Of a stretch of 64,000 nucleotides of DNA, positions 27,396 to 34,582 are shown piece by piece. A program made the position numbers and the translations under genes. This DNA comes from Flavobacteriaceae bacterium PS02336 (GTDB lineage Bacteria > Bacteroidota > Bacteroidia > Flavobacteriales > Flavobacteriaceae): contig JASCOF010000001.1 of NCBI GenBank assembly GCA_029960065.1, positions 1,054,001 through 1,118,000 on the forward strand, read 5' to 3'. The notes beneath the pieces are model-generated. The model ran no database searches and was not told the DNA's origin. It saw nothing but the letters and a program-made list of their open reading frames with translations. Position 1 is the first letter of the stretch, and each line of letters opens with the position of its first letter.

Positions 27396-27460
27396 AAATG
27401 AAAGAATGAAGGTTTAGTTTAAAAATAATGAAATTTTTTGAAACTAGCTGCATTCAAATT

Positions 27461-27864
27461 GGCTCCAGCGGAACTGCATAAAATTTTAGCAATTATTTGT
27501 AAACATAGCGCGTGGTTGAAACCACGGGGACACATAGAGAATCGTCCGTTTTCCGTGTTTTTCAACACGCGACACAATTGAAAATCAATACGTTTCCCGT
27601 GGTTGAAACCACGGGATATGTTTATATAGAGTTCGTAAGTGGGACGTTCAAGAAAAATAGTGGAATTTTTTTGCAATTAGAAGCATGCAAATTTGCTCCA
27701 GCGGAGCAAGATATTTATAGAAAGTAAAATCACAAATAAACAGAAAGCTCCAGAGGAGCGGTATATTTTGCATCAACGAGACTTTTAAAATATGAATTTT
27801 AGCAATTATTTGTAAATATAGCCCGTGGTTGAAACCACGGGCTATGTTTATATAGAGTTCGCAA
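27461..27864. repeat. Cluster of short interspersed palindromic repeats
   Basis: The gene-free interval 27396-27975 is packed with repeats. A 47-bp unit at 27482-27528 recurs at 27795-27841 with two differences. A 43-bp unit at 27596-27638 recurs at 27822-27864 with two differences. Both contain the palindrome CCCGTGGTTGAAACCACGGG, and the overlap shows a full ~70-bp element at 27795-27864. Single copies of the GCTCCAGCGGAGC type (27461, 27695, 27747) and a CGTGTTTTTCAACACG variant (27554-27569) lie between them. Any ORF here is repeat-derived. The family is shared with 14.49-14.72 kb. Confidence 0.7.
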
Positions 27865-27975
27865 TCAAGATGATCATGCCAGAGAGAATTTTTTTTGATA
27901 GAAATTAATAGATAAAAACTTCACGGCAAATTCCTTAAATTTATACTTCAATAACCAAAACAAAACCTAATAAGC

Positions 27976-28566
27976 ATGGAAGCAGCAATAGAAACATTTC
28001 TAAATTCAGTCCAAAAGATCTGTCCAAATATTACTGAAGACGAATTGGCTCTGTATGCTTCAAAACTTACTATTGAAGAGTTTCAAAAAAAGGATTATTT
28101 TCTTCAGTTCAGCCAAGTGCAAAAGAGCATTGGTTTTATTGTAAATGGTTTAGTCCGCTCTTATTTTATAGACAAAGATGGAGACGAAATTACAGTAGGT
28201 TTTTATGCCGAAGACGATTATGCAACACATTATTCTGCCTTTGTAGAACAACAGCCCAGCAAATATTACATTCAATGTTTAGAACCAACTGTTATGGTTT
28301 GCCTTTCTCACGAAAACATGCAGTGGGTTTATGATCATATTCCTAATCTAGAAAGATACGGCCGACTGATTGCAGGCGAAATTCTAAAGCGCCAGCAGGA
28401 ACGCATTGAAAGCTTTATATTTCAAACAGCCGAAGAACGTTATCTCGACTTTGTAAAACACCATTCCGGAATGTTTAACAGAATTTCCATTTCGCATCTT
28501 TGCAGTTTTTTAGGTATTGAAAGACAAACACTTACTAGAATCAGACAAAAAATAGCCCATCAATAA
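27976..28566 (+). CDS. Crp/Fnr-family transcription regulator
   Basis: This 196-residue protein has an N-terminal cyclic-nucleotide-binding-like barrel (about 20-120) and a C-terminal helix-turn-helix (about 150-195, with ISHLCSFLGIERQTLTRIRQ). There is no Fe-S cysteine cluster at the N-terminus as in Fnr, and the cNMP phosphate-binding Arg signature is not evident. This agrees with the many Bacteroidota Crp-like proteins whose ligand is unknown. The gene is followed after 75 bases by an oxidoreductase/hydrolase operon, with a palindrome in the gap that could be its binding site. Confidence 0.9.
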   Translation: MEAAIETFLNSVQKICPNITEDELALYASKLTIEEFQKKDYFLQFSQVQKSIGFIVNGLVRSYFIDKDGDEITVGFYAEDDYATHYSAFVEQQPSKYYIQCLEPTVMVCLSHENMQWVYDHIPNLERYGRLIAGEILKRQQERIESFIFQTAEERYLDFVKHHSGMFNRISISHLCSFLGIERQTLTRIRQKIAHQ

Positions 28567-28570
28567 TTTT

Positions 28571-28586
28571 TGACACATTTGTGTCA
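28571..28586 (+). promoter_or_regulatory. Palindromic operator candidate for the Crp/Fnr-type regulator
   Basis: TGACACATTTGTGTCA is a perfect 16-base palindrome (two 7-base arms, TT centre). It starts 4 bases after the regulator stop and 56 bases before the oxidoreductase start. Crp/Fnr sites are palindromes of this size with TGA...TCA ends. Its position fits control of the downstream operon by the neighbouring regulator. Confidence 0.55.
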
Positions 28587-28641
28587 GGAATGCCTTTGTG
28601 ATATTTAAAATCTTTGCAGTGTCAAATTAAATGATACTGCA

Positions 28642-29229
28642 ATGAAAACGAATATCTTACTTATACTTGGGCATCCTTCTCAAAATTCTTTTTGTAATGC
28701 ATTGCTTAATGCTTATAAAAAAGGTGTAGAACGTACAGGAGCAATCTGTAAAACAATTTACATATCAGAACTTGATTTTGATGTAAATCTTGCGGACGGA
28801 TATAAAACAGGAGAAAAATTACAGCTTGAAGATGATTTAATCGATGCTCAAAAACTTATTTTGTGGGCAGATCACGTTGTTCTGGCTTTCCCAAACTGGT
28901 GGGGATTTATGCCTGCCATTACCAAAGGATTCATAGACAGAATTCTGCTTCCTGATTTTGCATTCAAACATCACTCAGGAAAAATATTTCCAGAAAAACT
29001 TCTCAAAGGAAAAAGCTTAAGGCTTTTAGTTACAATGGATACGCCAAAATGGTGGTTTTATCTCATTTATCGCGCGTCTCAATATCAAATTCTTAAAAAC
29101 ATCGTGTTTGGTTACGTGGGCTTCGATCCGATTAAGTTTTCGACTTTCGGATTTATGAGGAAATCAACGGATAAACAACGCAGTAAATGGCTTCAAAAAG
29201 TCGAAAAATTAGGAACACAACTTAAATAA
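28642..29229 (+). CDS. NAD(P)H-dependent flavin oxidoreductase (quinone reductase type)
   Basis: This 195-residue protein has a flavodoxin-like fold of the NQO/MdaB/KefF family. Visible motifs are ILGHPSQNSF (FMN/FAD phosphate loop, about 8-17), the LAFPNWWGFMPAITKGFIDR block (about 82-101) and FAFKH. Such enzymes carry out two-electron reduction of quinones and other electrophiles with NAD(P)H in the cytoplasm. It heads a run of four or five genes in the same direction, following a Crp/Fnr regulator and a palindromic site. Confidence 0.88.
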   Translation: MKTNILLILGHPSQNSFCNALLNAYKKGVERTGAICKTIYISELDFDVNLADGYKTGEKLQLEDDLIDAQKLILWADHVVLAFPNWWGFMPAITKGFIDRILLPDFAFKHHSGKIFPEKLLKGKSLRLLVTMDTPKWWFYLIYRASQYQILKNIVFGYVGFDPIKFSTFGFMRKSTDKQRSKWLQKVEKLGTQLK

Positions 29230-29247
29230 TTATAAAAATCACACATC

Positions 29248-30279
29248 ATGAAAAATTCAGTAAAAGAGCAAAAAATGGCTCACATTGACCCAAAAAAGGG
29301 TTTTAAAATTCACTTATTCGTATTTGCATTAACCGTTCCAGTACTTTGGTTAACTTGGTTACTTACAGATCAAACTTATTTATGGCCGCTTTGGCAGAAT
29401 GCGGCATGGGCATCAGGGGTATTATTTCACTATTTAGGAGTGTATGTTTTTAAAAATAAAACAGCGGTTCCGAGAATTTTAGCATCAGTATTGGCTTTTA
29501 CTTCATTTACGTCTTTTGCATCTTGTTCCAGCACTGATGAAACTCAGAATGATAAACCGCAGACGTATGTTTTGGTACACGGCGCTTGGCAGGCTCCATA
29601 CGTTTGGGATGAAGTGAAAGCGAATTTAATTAAAAACGGCAATCAAGTAATTGTGGTAGAACTTCCGGGACATGGAAAAGACAATACGCCAACTCAAAAT
29701 TTATCATTAAATTTATATCGTGATAAGGTTATTGAAGCCATTTCAAAAGCAAATGGAAAAGTTGTTTTGGTAGGACACAGTATGGGCGGAATGGTTGTTA
29801 CGGCCGTTGCCGAAAGTATTCCTTCTAAAATTAGCAGACTCGTTTATATTGGTGCTTTTTTACCTGCATCTGGGCAGGCTATTGCCGATCTTGCCAAAAC
29901 CGATCCTGATTCGCAGTTAGGACCTACCCTGATTGAAGCTGCGGACCATTTGACTCTCGATGTCAAATCTGATGAATTAACTCGTTTGTTTATTAATGAC
30001 GGCACTGATGCTGCCAAACAAAAAGTAAAAGACAATTATCGCGCTGAACCTGCAATTCCGTTTTCTAATGCCGTTACACTAACTCAAAATTTTGGAAGTG
30101 TAGAGAAAGTTTACATCAAAACACTTCAAGATATTGTTATTTCGCCTAGACTGCAAGATCAAATGATTTCTAAAGCTGGAATCAAAACGATTTATGAAAT
30201 CAACAGCAGTCATTCTCCTTTTTTATCGCAGCCCAAAGCAGTTTCAGATTTATTGATTCAAGTAGGAAAACAAATTTAA
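29248..30279 (+). CDS. 2TM domain fused to an alpha/beta hydrolase
   Basis: This 343-residue protein has two parts. Residues about 15-70 form a 2TM domain (two hydrophobic helices, GFKIHLFVFALTVPVLWLTW and the second helix up to HYLGVYVF). From about 105 an alpha/beta-hydrolase begins (VLVHGAWQAPYVW oxyanion region, nucleophile elbow GHSMGG with S178, and H322 in NSSHSPF). Between them lies a stretch that itself reads as a lipoprotein signal (RILASVLAFTSFTSFASC, C93). So it looks like a fusion of a small 2TM gene and a secreted lipoprotein hydrolase. The hydrolase part resembles esterases of the salicylate-esterase/MES type. The substrate is unknown. Confidence 0.82.
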   Translation: MKNSVKEQKMAHIDPKKGFKIHLFVFALTVPVLWLTWLLTDQTYLWPLWQNAAWASGVLFHYLGVYVFKNKTAVPRILASVLAFTSFTSFASCSSTDETQNDKPQTYVLVHGAWQAPYVWDEVKANLIKNGNQVIVVELPGHGKDNTPTQNLSLNLYRDKVIEAISKANGKVVLVGHSMGGMVVTAVAESIPSKISRLVYIGAFLPASGQAIADLAKTDPDSQLGPTLIEAADHLTLDVKSDELTRLFINDGTDAAKQKVKDNYRAEPAIPFSNAVTLTQNFGSVEKVYIKTLQDIVISPRLQDQMISKAGIKTIYEINSSHSPFLSQPKAVSDLLIQVGKQI

Positions 30280-30291
30280 AAATCTAAAATT

Positions 30292-31032
30292 ATGGGAATG
30301 AAAACCAAAAACTCAATTTCTAAAGGGATGCTGGGAGTTTTTACAATTCTATTTATGAACGGCTCCTTAACGGCACAAACCGCAGATCTAGAAATAGCAG
30401 CAAAGATCACACGTTATGAAGTGAAAAAAGAACAACAGGAGAAATTTCAAAAAGCTGTTGCTGCTTATGTTCAAAAATCAATTCTGAATGCCAATAATAT
30501 TATGTCAGAAGCCTATTTGGAGCAGGAAGATCACAATGTAATCTGGCTGTTTGAACGATGGAAGAATCAGAACGAACTAGAAAAATTCGAAAAGAATTCG
30601 AAACAGTTAAAAGATTTAGCAAAAACAGCATTAGCCAAACCAGAAAGAATAATTGAAGTAAAAGATCTAGAACCATTAACAAAAGAGCAATGGCGCAGAA
30701 CCAGTAAAAAAGGCGAGGAGCAGTTAACCATTATGCTTTTTGTGGATGCTAAAAAAGGAACGGAAGAGAATTTTATGAAAGTGTACCACAAAGCGATGCC
30801 GGAATTTAGAAGCGAGCCTGGTGTTGTTACGTATCAATTATCGCAATTAAAAGAAGACCCTTCGCAGTTTGTGACTTTTGAAAAGTTTAGAAATAAAGAA
30901 GCCTTTCAATATCATTTGAATTTTCCACCAATTCAGCCCGTAATTGACTATCTCAATTCTAGTATTAAAAAACAGCCTTTTCAAGACGGAATTCATAATC
31001 TGATCGAATTTGCACCGCTGATTCGAGAATAA
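30292..31032 (+). CDS. Exported double-ABM (antibiotic biosynthesis monooxygenase) protein
   Basis: This 246-residue protein has an N-terminal signal peptide (to about AQ, residues 29-30). Two ABM-type ferredoxin-like domains follow: about 35-110 (AAKITRYEVKKEQQEKFQKA ... IWLFERWKNQNELEKF) and about 140-230 (LTIMLFVDAKKGTEENFMKV ... FVTFEKFRNKEAFQYHL). ABM domains form dimers that oxidise quinols or polycyclic substrates without cofactor, or bind haem; two domains in one chain form an internal dimer. It starts 12 bases after the hydrolase, so they are co-transcribed. An envelope location is unusual for this fold. Confidence 0.82.
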   Translation: MGMKTKNSISKGMLGVFTILFMNGSLTAQTADLEIAAKITRYEVKKEQQEKFQKAVAAYVQKSILNANNIMSEAYLEQEDHNVIWLFERWKNQNELEKFEKNSKQLKDLAKTALAKPERIIEVKDLEPLTKEQWRRTSKKGEEQLTIMLFVDAKKGTEENFMKVYHKAMPEFRSEPGVVTYQLSQLKEDPSQFVTFEKFRNKEAFQYHLNFPPIQPVIDYLNSSIKKQPFQDGIHNLIEFAPLIRE

Positions 31033-31043
31033 TATCAATTGAA

Positions 31044-31161
31044 AATTAACAGTTGACAATTAACAGTTGACAATTAACAATTAACAGTTAACAGTTAACA
31101 GTTGACAATTAACCATTATCCATTATCCATTATCCATTATCAATTATCCATTATCAATTAC
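31044..31161. repeat. Tandem heptamer array, 16 units
   Basis: Sixteen perfect-phase 7-base units run from 31044 to 31155, with a truncated 17th to 31161. The first ten are AATTAAC, AGTTGAC or AGTTAAC; the last six are CATTATC or AATTATC. The consensus is [AC][AG]TT[AG][AT]C. The array separates the ABM gene from the DJ-1-like gene. Heptamer arrays of this kind expand and shrink by slippage and could vary the spacing between the two genes. Confidence 0.9.
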
Positions 31162-31183
31162 AAATATTTAAATCTCAAAAAAA

Positions 31184-32008
31184 ATGAAAACAATTAGTAA
31201 AATGATCGCCGCAGGTATAGCAACTGTATTTGCAGTATTAAATGTAGAAGGACAAGTAACCGTAAAAACAAAAGAAATGAAAACAGCAACAACAAGAGAA
31301 TTCGAGATTGTAAACCAATTAGGAACCCAGTCAGCCGTAGTCAACATGCCGGTAACGAAACTATTAAATGCGCCGGGTAATGAGGCTTTGAGAGATTTCT
31401 TTTTTACGCCCGTAAAAGATAAATCGGCGTTGAAAGGAAAGAAAATCGCCGTTATTGTAGCCGACGGGTTTGAGGAAATTGAATTGACAGGTCCAGTTTG
31501 GTATTTTAAAGAATTAGGTGCACAAGTTGATATCGTGGCTCCAAAATACAATCCAGCACCAGAAAGATATGGTTTGGCTTATCCCGAAATGTCAAAAACA
31601 CATGTTATGGCAATTCAGTATTTACAGCCTGTCGGATGGATTAAATTTGATCGTACAGCAGATCAGATCAAAGTAAGTGATTACGATGCGGTATTTATTC
31701 CGGGCGGGGCGTGGAATCCAGATAATCTTCGTTATGATAAAGATGTTATTAAGTTCATCCAGGATTTTAATAAAGAGGGAAAACTGATTGCTGCAATTTG
31801 TCATGCACCGGTTGTATTAGCTTCTGCTGATATTTTGAAAGGAAGAAAATTAACAGGTTACTGGAACATTCAAGTAGATTTGAAAAATGCGGGAGGAAAT
31901 GTGGTAGAACAAAGTGTCGTAACCGATGCAAACATTATTACAAGCCGTCACCCAATTGATGTTGCTGATTTCTCAAGAGCGGTTGAAAGTTGGTTAGTTA
32001 AAAAATAA
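31184..32008 (+). CDS. Exported DJ-1/PfpI-family protein
   Basis: This 274-residue protein has a signal peptide (residues 1-24, FAVLNVEGQ) and a leader region. A DJ-1/PfpI domain follows (about 86-270) with GFEEIE (E97/E98), the PGGAWNPD loop and the nucleophilic cysteine C206 in AAICHAPVVLAS. Family members include glyoxalase III/deglycase-type and protease-like enzymes; the catalytic Cys and preceding acid are present. Most relatives are cytoplasmic, so the export signal is notable. It follows the ABM gene after a heptamer array and probably belongs to the same operon. Confidence 0.87.
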   Translation: MKTISKMIAAGIATVFAVLNVEGQVTVKTKEMKTATTREFEIVNQLGTQSAVVNMPVTKLLNAPGNEALRDFFFTPVKDKSALKGKKIAVIVADGFEEIELTGPVWYFKELGAQVDIVAPKYNPAPERYGLAYPEMSKTHVMAIQYLQPVGWIKFDRTADQIKVSDYDAVFIPGGAWNPDNLRYDKDVIKFIQDFNKEGKLIAAICHAPVVLASADILKGRKLTGYWNIQVDLKNAGGNVVEQSVVTDANIITSRHPIDVADFSRAVESWLVKK

Positions 32009-32036
32009 AATTTCCAATTAAAAAAGGCTTTAAAGA

Positions 32037-32079
32037 TATTCCCTGAATGCTTCGTTGCGTTCGGGGAATACTTTTTTTT
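32037..32079 (+). terminator. Rho-independent terminator
   Basis: A 14-bp stem (TATTCCCTGAATGC / GCGTTCGGGGAATA with two wobble pairs, 6-base loop) is followed by a run of eight T. It closes the oxidoreductase-to-DJ-1 operon. The remaining bases up to 32322 hold no recognisable gene. Confidence 0.85.
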
Positions 32080-32322
32080 ATCAGAATAATTAATTTAAAC
32101 ACATAGTCCCGAAGCGTCTGGATAGATTTAATTTGTTGTTTTAGAAGAGTGAAATAAAGGAATCGTCATTCACACATTTATACAGCTGAAACGCCTTTGA
32201 GCACGAGAGAAAGTCTGTGTTTCAATGTGTTTAATTTCATTTTTACAGATTATACCAAATGGATTAACAACGCTTTATGTATTAAAATTGATTATTTTTA
32301 TAAAGAAAAAATAGATCCAATA

Positions 32323-33369
32323 ATGGAATTGCCAAAACCGCCTTTTTACAAAATGCACAGCCTGATTTTAAAAGCCGTTACTGCAGGTGGCATATTAGGA
32401 TTATTATACACCGCAATTACAGATGCCAGTTCTGAATATTTATATTTGAAATTATTTTTAGGACTACTTATAGGAATCTCTTTTGGTTTTGTCATTATTA
32501 CTTTCGAAAGGTATTTTACCTATTTAAACCAATATTCTTTTGTGAAGACGATGTTCTTAAAAGCTGTAATTTACAGTATCAGTATTCTGATTTTTTTATT
32601 GGTTTTCGTGGTTTTATTTACAAAAATTTTAGAACGCAGCTCTTTTGAAGAAGCTTTTAAACAATACATTTCTGAACGTTTGATTGGAGATTTTATATTT
32701 TCGCTCGGCGCTTCGGTATTTTTAATTCTTTTCTTAGAAATCAGCAGTTTGCTGAGTGCGGGCTTTTTTTATAATTATTTTACAGGAAAATACCATCAGC
32801 CTATTCAGGAAGAGCGTATTTTTATGTTTGTAGATGTAAAATCATCCACAACTTTGGCAGAACAGCTGGGAGATATTTTGTACAGCAGTTTGCTTCAGGA
32901 TTTATTTAATGATTTTACAAATGCTATTCTGGCTTCACGAGCCGAAGTCTATCAATATGCCGGTGATGAAATTATATTAACATGGAAATCGGCGGCAGGA
33001 ATACAGGAAAATCGTTGTTTGTATTGCTTTTATATGCTGATGGAAAGTATTAAAAATCGACAGGAATACTACCTCAAAACGTACAATATTGTGCCAAAAT
33101 TTAAAGCAGGAATGCACATTGGAACCGCAGTGACGACTTGGGTTGGAAAGGTAAAAAAAGAAATTGTGTATCACGGAGATCTTTTAAATACAACCTCCAG
33201 AATTCAATGTAAATGCAACGAATTAAATCACCATTATGTAATTTCAGAATCTATGAAAAATGCATTATTGGATGATGAAACGATACAATATATGCAGCAA
33301 GGCGAAATAGAATTAAGAGGAAAAGCAAAACCTTTGCAGTTATTTACGGTAGATTTTAATTTTTATTAA
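32323..33369 (+). CDS. Membrane-bound class III adenylate/guanylate cyclase
   Basis: The start at ATG 32323 (MELPKPPF) is preferred over a TTG at 32197 that would add 42 residues with no domain. The 348-residue protein has four to five transmembrane helices (about 14-32, 42-60, 78-101, 121-148) and a C-terminal class III nucleotide cyclase domain (about 165-345). Metal-binding aspartates D171 (FVDVKSST) and D215 (YAGDEIIL) and the transition-state pair N289/R293 (NTTSR) are all present, so it should be active. It has no stop-proximal regulator partner. Making cAMP fits a host with Crp-like regulators, but substrate specificity (ATP or GTP) is not settled by the sequence. Confidence 0.85.
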   Translation: MELPKPPFYKMHSLILKAVTAGGILGLLYTAITDASSEYLYLKLFLGLLIGISFGFVIITFERYFTYLNQYSFVKTMFLKAVIYSISILIFLLVFVVLFTKILERSSFEEAFKQYISERLIGDFIFSLGASVFLILFLEISSLLSAGFFYNYFTGKYHQPIQEERIFMFVDVKSSTTLAEQLGDILYSSLLQDLFNDFTNAILASRAEVYQYAGDEIILTWKSAAGIQENRCLYCFYMLMESIKNRQEYYLKTYNIVPKFKAGMHIGTAVTTWVGKVKKEIVYHGDLLNTTSRIQCKCNELNHHYVISESMKNALLDDETIQYMQQGEIELRGKAKPLQLFTVDFNFY

Positions 33370-33597
33370 TTTTATTTATTGGATAAAAAAAACTAAAAAG
33401 ACGTGCTAACAGATTCACTTTTAGATAGTATTGATTTTATAAAAACCCCAAAACCGCAAGAAAAATTGATTTAGAATGTTTTTATAAAAGTTAAAAGTGA
33501 AGAAGTAAAAAAACTATCGCTTGATTTTTATAGATTTGTACGTCTCTAATGTTCATAGCAAAAAGAATATTGGGAGAAAAATTAAAAAGCAAATTCA

Positions 33598-34233
33598 ATG
33601 AAATCTGTTAGGTTATTAATTATCTGTTTACTATTTGTTTGTTCTTATTCTTATTCGCAATTAAGTTCGGAAAAAATATTTGAAAGTTTTAAGCAGGGAG
33701 AACGGACCAATTGTTCATCAATTGCTTTTATTAAAGCTTCTTTAAACGTTTACGGATTGGATAATTTATTTGTTACAGATACTGTAAATGATAATCTATT
33801 CAAAATCACTTTAAAAAATAACGCATCATTTGATCTTAAAAATGAAGAATTGAACAGAGCTAGGATTTCTGCTGGTTTTGTGTACATTAAAGACAATTGT
33901 GACAGCGAAAAAATAACAGATTATGCCGTTTTAACCTACGCGGTAATGGCAAAATACAAACAAATTATCGATAGAGAATCTACTTTTGACAAAGCGCTGG
34001 AGGATTTAGAAGATGGTACTGTATATACACCAACAATCTATAAATACTTAGGTTTTTCAGTAGGCAAACAAGTTCAAAAATTAAAGCGTGAATCTGGAAG
34101 CGAATACTGCGGGGTTGTAGCTTGGTCAAAAGCACATGCTGTTTTTGTGTGTGAAGAATTTATGGATTATTACGGGAACAAAAAAAGTATTTATATAAAA
34201 TATCCAGGACGTTTTAGAATCATCAAATCTTAA
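33598..34233 (+). CDS. Secreted protein of unknown function
   Basis: This 211-residue protein has a clear signal peptide (to about YSQ, residues 19-21). It contains TNCSSIAFIKASLNVYG (about 38-54) and, near the end, AWSKAHAVFVCEEFMDYYGN. An early cysteine followed by a late histidine in a strand (AHAVFV) is the layout of papain-like cysteine hydrolases, so it may be a distant member or a relic of that fold. No family name can be given. It is the last chromosomal gene before the ICE; 34234-34582 holds no gene and must contain the left end of the element. Confidence 0.6.
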   Translation: MKSVRLLIICLLFVCSYSYSQLSSEKIFESFKQGERTNCSSIAFIKASLNVYGLDNLFVTDTVNDNLFKITLKNNASFDLKNEELNRARISAGFVYIKDNCDSEKITDYAVLTYAVMAKYKQIIDRESTFDKALEDLEDGTVYTPTIYKYLGFSVGKQVQKLKRESGSEYCGVVAWSKAHAVFVCEEFMDYYGNKKSIYIKYPGRFRIIKS

Positions 34234-34582
34234 AGGAAATTGAAATTTTATTTAAAGTAAGAAAATAAATACGATCGACTAAGTAAATTCGCATAATATT
34301 GTTGATTGTTAAATTTTATATAAAAAAGATTAGTAAAAAGCAAAAATAAGCAAAACGATTAAACCCGTTGCTATACAATGCTTTATAAAACAGTAGTCTT
34401 AGTTTGGAACTCGGTGTCTGATAGGTTTTGGGCTTGAAAACACAAGGTTAGGTTACTAATTCGTTACCGATTGATAAAGGTAACTACATAGCTTAACTGT
34501 TTATATTTCAGTCTTTTGCACCCTTTTTTACATTCCCTTGTAACTCAATGTAATTTAATTTTAAACATTAAACATTTGAGTT

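Noticed and set aside
27419..27727. Two opposed ORFs of 71-85 codons upstream of the methyltransferase
   Set aside because: Both lie entirely within the interspersed repeat cluster; their peptides (GFNHG, VETTG) are translations of the palindromes.
27461..27864. Possible CRISPR array
   Set aside because: Repeats are irregular in spacing and type, some adjoin or overlap, there are no equal-length spacers, and no cas genes are in view.
31168..31551. Minus-strand ORF of 127 codons under the DJ-1-like gene
   Set aside because: Antisense shadow with Thr/Ser/Phe-rich sequence; the plus-strand gene has a signal peptide, a domain and catalytic residues.
34300..34560. tRNA gene as integration target
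   Set aside because: No cloverleaf with acceptor and T arms could be folded by eye; no TTC-containing T loop in a suitable place.
34234..34582. Left attachment site of the ICE
   Set aside because: The left end must be here, but the right end is outside the window, so no direct repeat can be compared. A CTnDOT-type core (GTANNTTTGC) is not clearly present.
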